Positions 8,611 to 17,512 of a stretch of DNA of 64,000 bases are shown one piece after another. The DNA lies in the NCBI RefSeq assembly GCF_003268675.1, contig NZ_CP029378.1, positions 2,356,001 to 2,420,000 on the forward strand, given 5' to 3'. A program made the position numbers and the translations under genes. Under the pieces are notes generated by a model that had not been told where the DNA came from, did no database searches, and saw nothing but the letters and a program-made list of their open reading frames with translations. Position 1 is the stretch's first letter. Every line of letters starts with the position of its first letter. This DNA is from Streptomyces bacillaris. GTDB taxonomy: Bacteria; Actinomycetota; Actinomycetes; Streptomycetales; Streptomycetaceae.

Positions 8611-9459
8611 ATGCCCCTGAACCGCCACAGATCCGGCACCGGCCGCCGCTCGCGCCTCGCCGTCGGCGGCACCCTCCTCGCCGCCCTCGCCCTCCTCCTG
8701 ACCCTGCCGGGCGCGGCCACCGCGGCCGACGCCGACGGCTCCGCCGCACCTCCCGCCCGGGGCACCGCCCGGATGGGCCAGGGCGTCATCGAGCACGACG
8801 GGCAGGGCGGGCTCCCGAGGGACTCCCGCGTCGTCCAGACCGAGGGGGTGGACGTCAGCAGCCACCAGGGCAACGTGGCCTGGCAGAGCCTGTGGAACAG
8901 CGGAGTGAAGTGGGCCTACGTGAAGGCCACCGAGGGGACGTACTACAAGAACCCGTACTTCGCGCAGCAGTACAACGGCTCGTACGCCATCGGCATGATC
9001 CGGGGCGCGTACCACTTCGCCACGCCCGACACGACGAGCGGCGCCGCGCAGGCGAACTACTTCGTGGACAACGGCGGCGGCTGGTCCCGGGACGGGAAGA
9101 CCCTGCCGGGCGTGCTCGACATCGAGTGGAACCCGTACGGCGCCCAGTGCTACGGGCTCAGCCAGGCCGCGATGGCCAACTGGATCCGGGACTTCACCAC
9201 CACCTACCGGGCGCGCACCGGCCGGGACGCGGTCATCTACACCGCGACGAGCTGGTGGAAGGAGTGCACGGGCAACAACGCGGGCTTCGGCGCGACCAAC
9301 CCGCTCTGGGTGGCCCGCTACAACACGACGGTCGGTGAGTTGCCGGCCGGCTGGCCCGTCCACACGATGTGGCAGTACACCTCGACCGGCCCGATCGTCG
9401 GTGACCACAACCGCTTCAACGGCGCGCTGGACCGCGTCCAGGCGCTGGCCAACGGCTGA
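8611..9459 (+). CDS. Secreted GH25 lysozyme (cellosyl / M1 type)
   Basis: A 282-residue exported muramidase. An Arg-rich N-region and a hydrophobic core (LAVGGTLLAALALLLTLPGAATA) form a signal peptide with cleavage near residue 39. The GH25 domain covers about 80-282: EGVDVSSHQGNVAW carries the first catalytic-site Asp, GVLDIEWNPYG carries the Asp-x-Glu pair, and MWQYTSTG near the C-terminus closes the barrel. It should hydrolyse MurNAc-GlcNAc bonds, including O-acetylated peptidoglycan, outside the cell. A GGAGG site precedes the ATG. Confidence 0.93.
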   Translation: MPLNRHRSGTGRRSRLAVGGTLLAALALLLTLPGAATAADADGSAAPPARGTARMGQGVIEHDGQGGLPRDSRVVQTEGVDVSSHQGNVAWQSLWNSGVKWAYVKATEGTYYKNPYFAQQYNGSYAIGMIRGAYHFATPDTTSGAAQANYFVDNGGGWSRDGKTLPGVLDIEWNPYGAQCYGLSQAAMANWIRDFTTTYRARTGRDAVIYTATSWWKECTGNNAGFGATNPLWVARYNTTVGELPAGWPVHTMWQYTSTGPIVGDHNRFNGALDRVQALANG

Positions 9460-9479
9460 GGCCGAAGGCCTTCACTCCG

Positions 9480-9510
9480 ACCCCGGTGCCCCTTCGCAGG
9501 TCACCGGGGT
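9480..9510 (+). terminator. Rho-independent terminator after the lysozyme gene
   Basis: ACCCCGGTG (9480-9488) pairs perfectly with CACCGGGGT (9502-9510), followed by TTTCG. It lies 20 nt after the lysozyme stop. Confidence 0.75.
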
Positions 9511-9530
9511 TTCGCGGTGCCCCGCACCCC

Positions 9531-9563
9531 CACTATGCACTCGGTGTATACGCACTATGTATA
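9531..9563 (+). promoter_or_regulatory. Direct-repeat operator/promoter region of the deacetylase gene
   Basis: CACTATG occurs at 9531-9537 and 9553-9559 (22 bp, two helical turns apart), and TGTATA at 9545-9550 and 9558-9563. TATAGT at 9561-9566 could serve as a -10 box. This AT-rich cluster is unusual in this GC-rich sequence and lies about 60 nt upstream of the deacetylase start, so it is likely a regulator binding site overlapping a promoter. Confidence 0.5.
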
Positions 9564-9621
9564 GTCCTCGGCGTACCGCACGCCTGTGCGGAGTTTTCCG
9601 CGCAGAGGAGTGGTGTCCGCC

Positions 9622-10386
9622 ATGCCCAAGAAGATGTCCGTGCTCGGTGGCGGGTTGGCCGCCGCTCTGGTGGCGACGCTCACACTGGCGCTCACCGGCT
9701 GTTCGATGGAGACCACGGCTCCCGCCTCGGCCCGGCGGGACGCGGCTCCCGACGCCAAGGGTTCCTTCGGGCGGGCGGACTGCCGCAAGGCGAAGTGCAT
9801 CGCCCTGACCTTCGACGCGGGGCCGGGCAAGGACACAGCGGAGCTGCTGGACATCCTGAAGGAGAAGAAGGTCTCCGCGACCTTCTTCCTGCTGGGCAGG
9901 AACCACGTCCTCAAGCACCCCGACACCGTGCGGCGCATCCAGGACGAGGGCCACGAGGTGGCCAACCACACCTGGACGCACAAGATCCTCACCGACGAGA
10001 AGCCGGAGGAGATACGGGCGGAGCTGGAGAAGACGCAGGAGGCGATCGAGAAGATCACCGGGAAGCGGCCCCGGCTGATGCGCCCGCCGCAGGGCCGCAC
10101 CGACGACCAGGTCTCCGGGATCAGCAAGGAGCTGGGGCTCTCGCAGGTGCTGTGGAGCGCGACCGCCAAGGACTACTCGACGAACGACTCCGCGCTGATC
10201 ACCCAGCGGATCCTGGACCAGGCGAGCAGGGACGGCATCATCCTGCTCCACGACATCTACAAGGGCACCGTGCCCGCCGTGCCGGGGATCATCGACGCGC
10301 TCCAGAAGGACGGCTACACCTTCGTGACCGTCCCGGAGCTGATGGCCCCGGCGGTGCCGGAGCCGGGCACGATCTACCGCCCGTGA
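9622..10386 (+). CDS. Polysaccharide deacetylase (NodB homology) lipoprotein
   Basis: A 254-residue protein. A signal sequence ends in a lipobox (LALTGCS), giving a lipid-modified Cys near residue 27. The NodB domain starts at about 58 with ALTFDAGPGKDT (Ala in place of the second Asp of the usual TFDDGP, a common variant), then GHEVANHTWTH (metal-binding His pair), RPPQGRTDDQV and IILLHDIYKGT. Such enzymes remove acetyl groups from peptidoglycan or other amino-sugar polymers using a divalent metal. The protein should sit on the outer face of the membrane. GAGGAG precedes the ATG. Confidence 0.9.
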   Translation: MPKKMSVLGGGLAAALVATLTLALTGCSMETTAPASARRDAAPDAKGSFGRADCRKAKCIALTFDAGPGKDTAELLDILKEKKVSATFFLLGRNHVLKHPDTVRRIQDEGHEVANHTWTHKILTDEKPEEIRAELEKTQEAIEKITGKRPRLMRPPQGRTDDQVSGISKELGLSQVLWSATAKDYSTNDSALITQRILDQASRDGIILLHDIYKGTVPAVPGIIDALQKDGYTFVTVPELMAPAVPEPGTIYRP

Positions 10387-10413
10387 GCACGGCCCGCCTG
10401 CCGTTGACGCGGA

Positions 10414-10446
10414 ACGGCCCGCCCCCTCGACTCGGGAGCGGGCCGT
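10414..10446. terminator. Terminator between convergent deacetylase and lon genes
   Basis: ACGGCCCGC (10414-10422) pairs with GCGGGCCGT (10438-10446). It sits between the two convergent stop codons and probably serves both genes. Confidence 0.6.
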
Positions 10447-10492
10447 CCGTACCGGCCGCGTACCTGATGCCGCGCCCGTCACTGCGTGGCGG

Positions 10493-12913
10493 TCAGGCCG
10501 CGGCCGGGATCCTCTCCTCCGCCGGGGCCGAGGCCGGGGCGAGGGCGATCTCCAGCACCTGGCGGACGTCGGTGACCGGGCGGACGTCCAGCTTCTCCAG
10601 CACCTCGGCCGGAACGTCGTCCAGGTCGGCCTCGTTGCGCTGCGGGATCACCACGGTGGTGATGCCCGCACGGTGGGCGGCCAGCAGCTTCTGCTTGACG
10701 CCGCCGATCGGCAGCACCCGCCCGGTCAGCGAGACCTCACCGGTCATCGCCACGTCCGTACGGACAAGGCGTCCGGAGAGCAGCGAGGCCAGCGCGGTCG
10801 TCAGCGTGATGCCCGCGCTCGGGCCGTCCTTGGGGACCGCGCCCGCCGGGAAGTGGACGTGTACGCCCCGGTCCTTGAGGTCACCGACCGGAAGCTCCAG
10901 CTCCGCGCCGTGCGAGCGGAGGAAGCTCAGCGCGATCTGGGCGGACTCCTTCATGACGTCCCCGAGCTGACCGGTCAGGGTCAGTCCGGAGGCCCCGGTC
11001 TCCGGGTCCGCGAGGGACGCCTCGACGAAGAGGACGTCACCGCCCGCCCCGGTCACCGCGAGCCCGGTGGCCACGCCCGGCACGGCGGTGCGGCGCTCGG
11101 CCGGGTCCTGGGCGGACTCGGGCACGTGGTGCGGGCGCCCGATCAGACCGCGCAGGTCCGCGTCGGTCACCGTGAACGGCAGCTCGCGGTCGCCCAGTTC
11201 GTGCTGGGCCGCGACCTTGCGGAGCAGCCGGGCGATGGACCGCTCCAGGTTCCGTACGCCCGCCTCGCGGGTGTACTCACCGGCCAGCTTGCGCAGCGCG
11301 GACTCCCCCAGGGTGACCTCGTCCTTCTCCAGGCCGGACCGCTCCAGCTGGCGCGGGAGGAGGTGGTCCCGGGCGATGACGACCTTCTCGTCCTCCGTGT
11401 AGCCGTCGAGGCGGACCAGCTCCATGCGGTCGAGCAGGGCCTCGGGGATGGCTTCGAGGACGTTGGCGGTGGCGAGGAAGACGACGTCGCTGAGGTCGAG
11501 TTCGACCTCCAGGTAGTGGTCACGGAAGGTGTGGTTCTGGGCCGGGTCGAGGACTTCGAGGAGAGCGGCGGCGGGGTCGCCCCGGAAGTCGGAGCCGACC
11601 TTGTCGATCTCGTCGAGCAGGACGACCGGGTTCATCGAACCGGCCTCCTTGATCGCCCGCACGATCCGGCCGGGGAGAGCACCCACGTACGTACGGCGGT
11701 GGCCGCGGATCTCCGCCTCGTCCCGGACCCCGCCGAGCGCGACCCGGACGAACTTGCGGCCCATGGCGTGCGCGACGGACTCCCCGAGCGAGGTCTTGCC
11801 GACGCCGGGCGGCCCGACGAGGGCGAGCACGGCACCACCACGGCGGCCGCCGACCACGCCCAGCCCCCGGTCGGCGCGCCGCTTGCGCACCGCGAGGTAC
11901 TCGGTGATGCGCTCCTTCACGTCGGCCAGGCCCGCATGCTCGGCGTCCAGGACGGCCCGGGCGCCGCGGATGTCGTAGGCGTCCTCGGTGCGCTCGTCCC
12001 AGGGCAGTTCGAGGACGGTGTCCAGCCAGGTCCTGATCCAGGCGCCCTCGGGCGACTGGTCGCTGGCCCGCTCCAGCTTCTCGACCTCCTTGAGCGCGGC
12101 CGTCCGGACGTGCTCGGGCAGCTCGGCGGCCTCGACGCGGGCCCGGTAGTCGTCGGACTCGTCCTCCGGGTCGCCGTTGAGCTGGGACAGCTCCTTGCGT
12201 ACGGCGTCGAGCTGGCGGCGCAGCAGGAACTCGCGCTGCTGCTTGTCGACGCCCTCCTGGACGTCCTTGGCGATGGACTCGGCCACGTCCTGCTCGGCGA
12301 GGTGCTCGCCGAGCCACTGGATGGCGAGCTTCAGCCGCGCGACCGGGTCCACGGTCTCCAGGAGCTGGACCTTCTGCGCGGTGGAGAGGAACGGGGAGTA
12401 TCCGGAGTTGTCCGCGAGGGCGGAGATGTCGTCGATCTGCTGGACCCGGTCCACGACCTGCCAGGCGCCGCGCTTCTTCAGCCAGCTCGTGGCGAGCGCC
12501 TTGTACTCCTTGGCCAGCTCGGCAACGGACCCGGGCAGCGGATCGGGCACGACGACGTCGATCACGGTCCCCTCGACCCAGAGCGCCCGCCCCGGACCGC
12601 TGGTCCCGGCCCCGATCCGGACCCGGTCACGAGCCCTGATGAGCGCGCCGGGGTCCCCGTCGCTCAGGCGTCCGACCTGCTCGACGGTGCCGAGGACACC
12701 GGTCCCCGTGTACGTCCCGTCGATCCGCGGGACCAGCAGCACCTCGGGCTTGCCGCCCCCGGGACGGGCGGCGGCCTGCGCGGCCTCGACGGCGGCGCGC
12801 ACCTCGGCGTCGGACAGGTCCAGCGGCACCACCATGCCGGGCAGGACGACCTCGTCGTCGAGCGGCAGCACGGGCAGGTCGATCGGTGTGAACGCCTTGG
12901 ACTCGTTAGTCAT
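10493..12913 (-). CDS. lon: ATP-dependent protease La (Lon)
   Basis: An 806-residue Lon protease. The LonN substrate-binding domain covers about 10-200, followed by a coiled-coil linker. The AAA+ module has Walker A GPPGVGKT near 367 and Walker [14 protein letters not shown]. The C-terminal serine protease domain has the Ser of PKDGPSAG and the Lys of [14 protein letters not shown] forming the Ser-Lys dyad. It degrades misfolded and regulatory proteins in the cytoplasm using ATP. The ATG at 12913 follows AAGGGGAG. The promoter region carries a HAIR element, so it is probably in the HspR heat-shock regulon. Confidence 0.97.
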   Translation of the reverse strand: MTNESKAFTPIDLPVLPLDDEVVLPGMVVPLDLSDAEVRAAVEAAQAAARPGGGKPEVLLVPRIDGTYTGTGVLGTVEQVGRLSDGDPGALIRARDRVRIGAGTSGPGRALWVEGTVIDVVVPDPLPGSVAELAKEYKALATSWLKKRGAWQVVDRVQQIDDISALADNSGYSPFLSTAQKVQLLETVDPVARLKLAIQWLGEHLAEQDVAESIAKDVQEGVDKQQREFLLRRQLDAVRKELSQLNGDPEDESDDYRARVEAAELPEHVRTAALKEVEKLERASDQSPEGAWIRTWLDTVLELPWDERTEDAYDIRGARAVLDAEHAGLADVKERITEYLAVRKRRADRGLGVVGGRRGGAVLALVGPPGVGKTSLGESVAHAMGRKFVRVALGGVRDEAEIRGHRRTYVGALPGRIVRAIKEAGSMNPVVLLDEIDKVGSDFRGDPAAALLEVLDPAQNHTFRDHYLEVELDLSDVVFLATANVLEAIPEALLDRMELVRLDGYTEDEKVVIARDHLLPRQLERSGLEKDEVTLGESALRKLAGEYTREAGVRNLERSIARLLRKVAAQHELGDRELPFTVTDADLRGLIGRPHHVPESAQDPAERRTAVPGVATGLAVTGAGGDVLFVEASLADPETGASGLTLTGQLGDVMKESAQIALSFLRSHGAELELPVGDLKDRGVHVHFPAGAVPKDGPSAGITLTTALASLLSGRLVRTDVAMTGEVSLTGRVLPIGGVKQKLLAAHRAGITTVVIPQRNEADLDDVPAEVLEKLDVRPVTDVRQVLEIALAPASAPAEERIPAAA

Positions 12914-12934
12914 GATCTCCCCTTCGGCAGGCAA

Positions 12935-12955
12935 GTTGAGCTATGTGCACTCAAT
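12935..12955 (-). promoter_or_regulatory. HAIR element (HspR operator) upstream of lon
   Basis: On the minus strand the site reads ATTGAGT-N7-GCTCAAC, close to the HspR-associated inverted repeat CTTGAGT-N7-ACTCAAG. It lies 22-42 nt upstream of the lon start. Streptomyces lon is known to be repressed by HspR, which supports the call. Confidence 0.85.
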
Positions 12956-13067
12956 GCTTGTGAGCCGCCGAATGTTCCCCTAGCGGTGTTCGCTGTGAGC
13001 GATCAGTCGGCAGGGTGCCCTCCGCGGGTGGCCCGCTGCCGTGCCGGCCTGCCTCGGCCGACCACCA

Positions 13068-16000
13068 TCACACGAGCAGCGATGCCTTCAGGCGCAGCGC
13101 CAGCCCTCGCAGCAGAGGGTCGGTCGCGGAGCCGGCGCAATGGTCCACGAGTGCGCGGGCGTGAGCGAGACGGCGGTCGGCCCAGCGGCGGGAACCCGTA
13201 GACTCCGGCGCGCGCCCCGTCGGGGCGGGGCCGGATCGGCCGACCGTCAGATGCTCCACCAGGAACACTGCCCTGACCAGCGCGAACGCCTGGTAGGCCG
13301 GGAGCACGTCGGCAGCGGCGACCGTGTTCGGGTAGTACCCCAGGGCCTTGAGCTCGTCCAGGTACACCCGGCACAGAGCCTCCCGCTCAGGCCAGTCGCT
13401 CTCCTTCAGACTCAGTGCCGCGTGGTCCTCGATCAGCTGCGCCACCTCGTAGAGCAGAGGGAAGCATCCGTGCGGCTCCAGGTCGAGGGCCACCACGTCA
13501 CCGGAGTCGGTGATCAACCAGTTCTCCGCATGGGCATCCCGGCCGGGTACCGACGCCGACGGCCACCGGGCGGCCGCCGCCCAGCTCTCCGCCAGCCCTT
13601 GGGCATCGGGGAGCGCGAGTCTCATGGCTCGCTTCTCCAGTTCGGCCGCCACGGCCGCCTGCGCGCGGGCCGCGTCCTCGGGGTCGCCCGGATCCGCGGT
13701 GCCGCTCGACCACACGTGAATGCGGGCCAGATACCGCAGAGCGTTGCCCACCTGCTCCCGCGGTGACCGCCTACGGCCTTCGTACGCCTCGGCGATGACG
13801 CCTGCGAGGCTGCGGCCCACTGCGCGACGGGAGGCGAGAACCGTGTCCGGGGACCGTTCGCGGTCATGGGAGAAGCCGGACGGCAACGCCACCAGGGCGA
13901 GCACCTCCGGCAGCCTCATCCAGCGGGGGGCGGCGGTGTCGTGCAGGTACTGCCTCAAGGAGGCGAGGTGGGACTGCTCGGCTTCCGCTTCGGCGCGGTA
14001 GGTCGGCTTCAGCACCAGGGTGGTGGAGAGAAGCCGGTGCGGGTCGTCGAGTACGAAGGTCTCCGACCGCCCGCCGAGCACCGTCCGGCGGAAGGGCTGC
14101 GAATACACCGCTGTCCGCACCGCCCTCTCATAGAACAGATCCTGGTCGCCGGCCCACACGGCGGCACGGAGCCGGTCCGTCTCCGCGTCCCCGGGTCGCG
14201 AGGGCGTGGTGGCCTCCGGCTCTTCCGGCGGCGCCACGACGGCCGGCGCAGCCGCCATGCCGGCGAGTTGCAGCAGAGGCCACGGCCAGTCGGGGGCCAG
14301 CCTGCATGCCTCCAGCGCCAGCTCGACCGCGGTCACGAACTCCTGCGGTCTGCGGCTCGACCGCCACAGCCGATAGTGGCCGGCGGCCGACACGCTGAGG
14401 TTCTCACGGGAACGGTCCCCCGTCTCGCGAGCCCGCGCCTTGTGCTCCAGCGCCGTGCGGAGGGCCTGCGCGTTCCCGGCGCGCGCCAGGCGGAGATAGG
14501 CGTCGCCCAGCATGCCCTGGACGTTGCCGACCGCATCCCCCGAGTTGCTGGTCTGCTCCAGCCAGTCGATCGCCTCACGGAGGTGGTCCCCGTCTTGGGT
14601 GAGGGTGCTCAGGCGCAGGCAGGTCTCGCCGAGATACCTGGTCACGTGCTCACGGACGAGCGGCTGCTCCGCCTGGGCAGCCGTCGTGAAAGGTACGCCG
14701 CCCTCTGCGGCCTCCTCATCGAGGCACGCCAGCAGGACTTCACGTGCCTCGTACAGCAGCATGACGGCGGACTCGGGGTCCCCCGTCTCCGCGAGGAGGA
14801 CTTTGGCATGGTGAAACGCGGCCCTGCCAAGATCGAACTCGGCGCGTCGGCTGCGGACGGTCGACTCACGGACGGCGTCGCCGAAGTAGGTGTAGGAACG
14901 TGCGGCCGGGTTGTCGAACGGGGGTGGCTGAGGCTCTCCCGTCGCAGCACCGTCCGCCGCCCGCCATTGCCGGTCCAACTTGCCGAACAACATGCCCAGT
15001 TGGGTGGACAACCAGGGACGGTTCCCGGCCGAGCCCGTCTCCCGCAACGCATGGAGCGTTGTCAGTGTGGCGCGTAAGCGGTCGAGGTCGGCCGCGTCCG
15101 CCTGGGCGACAAGCAGCCGGGCGGCCCAGACGAGGGGGCGGACAGCCGGCGACTCGGTCGGCCCACAGGCCAGGAGAGCGTCGAGCCGGACCCGCAGCTC
15201 CACCGGATCGGGGACGGACCAGCCATCGGGATCCGACAGATCGTCGGACGATGCCTCTTTCAGCGGCCAGAGGGCCAGGACCGCGGTGGCACGCCACAGC
15301 TCGGCGGTGAACCGTTCCCTGGACTCACCGAGCCGGCCCGGACTGGCCACGCAGAGAAGATGGGCCTCCTGCGCGAGCACGTGGGCCGCGGCGAAGTCCT
15401 TGGCCCGGTACAGATGGAGGGCGTAGTCGACCAGAGCCGATGGGAACGCGGAGCCCTGGACCGGTGTGGCATGGGAGGCGCTCCAGCGCATGTCCTCGAT
15501 CGCGGTGACGTAGTGGGCCTGAGCCTCGTCGAGACGCCTGAGCGCCTGCAGAGTACGGGCCACGCCCGCTCGGGCGACGCCCTGGTTGTGGCGCAGCATG
15601 ACGAGCCGGAAGCCGTGTTCCCGGCCGGCGGCCCGGCCCTGCGCCTCCTGGAAGTGGCGAAGCGCCTCCTCATATGCCTCCAGCGCGGCGGTGCGGCGGG
15701 CGACGGCCGCGACTTCGTCGGAGATGTCCGGGAGCCCGGACTCGTCATCGGGTAAGGGAGAGCCGGATTCCCGGGACAGTTGCTCGCCCTCGAGGACCAC
15801 GACCGACTGCGCCTTGCGCAGATACAGCTCACCTCGCGCGCACAGCCAGGGGAACGAGCCGGAGACGTGGGGCCGGGCCCGGGCGGCCAGCTCATCGGCC
15901 TCGGTCCACAGCGTGGGGAGCTCCGCCCGGTCCTGTGCCAGCCGGTGGAGTACCTCCAGGTGAAAGGCGAAATGCTCGGCGCTGGTATCGCCGCGCTGCT

Positions 16001-16553
16001 CGGCCAGGAGCAGATCGGCCCTCGCCCCGTGCAGCAGGGGGAGAGGGGACGGGTCCTGACGGGCGAGGATGAGACGAGTGACCCCGCGCATCCCGCGCCA
16101 GATCCTGCCTCCGGGCCCCTTGGCCAGGTAGGCGTCGTTCGGTTCGACGACGTCCCAGCAGCGCAGGGCCTCGGTGAGCAGGCGGAGAACGTCGCCCGAA
16201 CCCGTGCTCATCAGTTCCTTGGACCACTGGTAGAGCGAGCCGGCCAGGTACAGGTGGACATGGCACCAGGTCGCCTTCCACCGCAGGTCGCCAAGGTGCG
16301 GCCGGAGCCGGGAAGGTCCGAGTCCGAACACGCCGCGCAGGGCGAGGCAGACGATGATGGCATCCTCGTCCGGAAGCTTGCTGTACGTCGCGTTCCAGAC
16401 CTCCGCGGCGACGGTGACACCGGTGTCGGGATCGAGCAGCTTCGCGAAGACTCCTTCGCCGAAACAGGCCATGACCCGGCCGAGCAGATCCGGGGTGAGG
16501 TCGATGCCCAGGGCCGAGGCCTCGGCATACAGAAGGGACAGGGGGTCGTCCAC
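13068..16553 (-). CDS. Helical-repeat (TPR-like) protein with C-terminal aminoglycoside-phosphotransferase-like kinase domain
   Basis: A 1161-residue protein. Residues 1-800 are helix-rich with TPR-like pairs, for example AALEAYEEALRHFQEAQGRA and AGNAQALRTALEHKARA. Residues 830-1161 look like an APH/choline-kinase fold: LVLKPT near 848 could supply the ATP-binding Lys, GRDAHAENW near 1003 is a catalytic-loop motif (like HGDxHxxN but with the first His replaced), and VALDLE near 1020 is the metal-binding Asp motif. The substrate is unknown. The gene starts at a GTG after GAGAGGTG, 13 bp below the NUDIX gene, so the two form an operon. It has TTA codons at 267 and 493. I know no named family with this whole architecture. 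Confidence 0.75.
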   Translation of the reverse strand: MDDPLSLLYAEASALGIDLTPDLLGRVMACFGEGVFAKLLDPDTGVTVAAEVWNATYSKLPDEDAIIVCLALRGVFGLGPSRLRPHLGDLRWKATWCHVHLYLAGSLYQWSKELMSTGSGDVLRLLTEALRCWDVVEPNDAYLAKGPGGRIWRGMRGVTRLILARQDPSPLPLLHGARADLLLAEQRGDTSAEHFAFHLEVLHRLAQDRAELPTLWTEADELAARARPHVSGSFPWLCARGELYLRKAQSVVVLEGEQLSRESGSPLPDDESGLPDISDEVAAVARRTAALEAYEEALRHFQEAQGRAAGREHGFRLVMLRHNQGVARAGVARTLQALRRLDEAQAHYVTAIEDMRWSASHATPVQGSAFPSALVDYALHLYRAKDFAAAHVLAQEAHLLCVASPGRLGESRERFTAELWRATAVLALWPLKEASSDDLSDPDGWSVPDPVELRVRLDALLACGPTESPAVRPLVWAARLLVAQADAADLDRLRATLTTLHALRETGSAGNRPWLSTQLGMLFGKLDRQWRAADGAATGEPQPPPFDNPAARSYTYFGDAVRESTVRSRRAEFDLGRAAFHHAKVLLAETGDPESAVMLLYEAREVLLACLDEEAAEGGVPFTTAAQAEQPLVREHVTRYLGETCLRLSTLTQDGDHLREAIDWLEQTSNSGDAVGNVQGMLGDAYLRLARAGNAQALRTALEHKARARETGDRSRENLSVSAAGHYRLWRSSRRPQEFVTAVELALEACRLAPDWPWPLLQLAGMAAAPAVVAPPEEPEATTPSRPGDAETDRLRAAVWAGDQDLFYERAVRTAVYSQPFRRTVLGGRSETFVLDDPHRLLSTTLVLKPTYRAEAEAEQSHLASLRQYLHDTAAPRWMRLPEVLALVALPSGFSHDRERSPDTVLASRRAVGRSLAGVIAEAYEGRRRSPREQVGNALRYLARIHVWSSGTADPGDPEDAARAQAAVAAELEKRAMRLALPDAQGLAESWAAAARWPSASVPGRDAHAENWLITDSGDVVALDLEPHGCFPLLYEVAQLIEDHAALSLKESDWPEREALCRVYLDELKALGYYPNTVAAADVLPAYQAFALVRAVFLVEHLTVGRSGPAPTGRAPESTGSRRWADRRLAHARALVDHCAGSATDPLLRGLALRLKASLLV

Positions 16554-16566
16554 GTGGTGTCACCTC

Positions 16567-17328
16567 TCAGCGCACGGGCTGGATGTCCTCGCGCACACGT
16601 CGGTCGCCAACGAGAAAAGCGGACTGGGGCAGGACCAGATGAGGTCCGGACCGGCCTCGCAGAATGTCCTGGCGGGTGGCACCCACCACCTGGGAGTCGC
16701 CCTGGGCCCGGGACAGGGTGACCAGGGCCGTGCGCAGCTCGTCGGCCTCGGGCCGGTCGCACAGGAGGTCGTACACCTCCATGAACCGGATCTGCCGGTA
16801 CTGCTCGCCCGGGACGTCCCACGGCCCGTCGATCACCTTGCGGACCAGGGAGAACCTCACCGCCTGCGACAGGTGTGTCAGCTCGGGACGGCCGATCTCG
16901 CCGAGCTCCTCCGCGAGCTCGCGGCGCAGGCAGTCCGTCGAGTGCTCCCGGCCTGTGCCGCGGTGCAGCCACCGTGCGAAACCCGGCACCATGACGGCCG
17001 GAAGGAAGCCCCGCAGGTCGTGCTTCATGACGCCACGCGTGCGGCCTTCCGGATCGAACCGCAGCTTGTCGAGGCCGCGACGCTCCGAGTCGTGGTACTT
17101 CACAACCCCACCCGGCGGGCCGAACGATCCCGGCCGGGTGGGAGAGCCGAAGAGGACGTAGTGGTCCTCGTCCTGCACGCGTAACAGGACGGCCACCGAG
17201 ACGCGGACCCTGCGGCGGGGGGTGAGCAGCAGGCGCAGCAGTCGCAGATGGTGCCGGTTGCGCATCAGCGTCCGGCCGATCCAGCCCAGCAGCGCCACGG
17301 CAACGCCGACCAAGATCTTTTCGATCAT
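16567..17328 (-). CDS. Membrane-anchored SMODS-associated-type NUDIX (Sa_NUDIX-like) protein
   Basis: A 253-residue protein. A single hydrophobic helix (about 4-22) precedes a basic stretch and then a NUDIX domain. The domain opens with RVRVSVAVLLRVQDEDHYVLF, has FGPPGGVVKY at 70-78, DLRGFLP near 104, RWLHRGTGRE near 119, and the Nudix-box half RRELAEELGE at 135-144. The roughly 60-residue insertion between the GG and REL-x-EE-x-G halves is what I recall of the SMODS-associated NUDIX family from cyclic-nucleotide conflict systems. No SMODS nucleotidyltransferase is adjacent. It is the first gene of an operon with the repeat-kinase. Codon 49 is TTA. The ATG at 17328 follows GGGGGG; a TTG lies one codon earlier. 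Confidence 0.75.
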   Translation of the reverse strand: MIEKILVGVAVALLGWIGRTLMRNRHHLRLLRLLLTPRRRVRVSVAVLLRVQDEDHYVLFGSPTRPGSFGPPGGVVKYHDSERRGLDKLRFDPEGRTRGVMKHDLRGFLPAVMVPGFARWLHRGTGREHSTDCLRRELAEELGEIGRPELTHLSQAVRFSLVRKVIDGPWDVPGEQYRQIRFMEVYDLLCDRPEADELRTALVTLSRAQGDSQVVGATRQDILRGRSGPHLVLPQSAFLVGDRRVREDIQPVR

Positions 17329-17462
17329 CAAGCCCCCCGTAAGACGATCGAAGCCGTCCCTCGCAGCCCCCGCTGCGGGCGGTCTCCGTATGTCCAGAGA
17401 TTATGGCCCGAGGTTCTCACTGTGCAGCAGAATGGCCGATTCCCGGCCTGAACAGGTCACTT

Positions 17463-17489
17463 CGTCCCCGGGCTCGGAGCCCGGGGACG
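17463..17489 (-). terminator. Terminator hairpin after the EEP-LamG gene
   Basis: Two 13-nt arms (CGTCCCCGGGCTC and its complement) flank a single base. The hairpin lies 24 nt downstream of the EEP-LamG stop on the minus strand. Confidence 0.7.
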
Positions 17490-17512
17490 TCGGTGTGTTC
17501 CCCCGCACCGCC

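Noticed and set aside
10673..13201. 842-codon + strand frame opposite lon
   Set aside because: Antisense shadow of Lon; it has no start region or protein-like composition.
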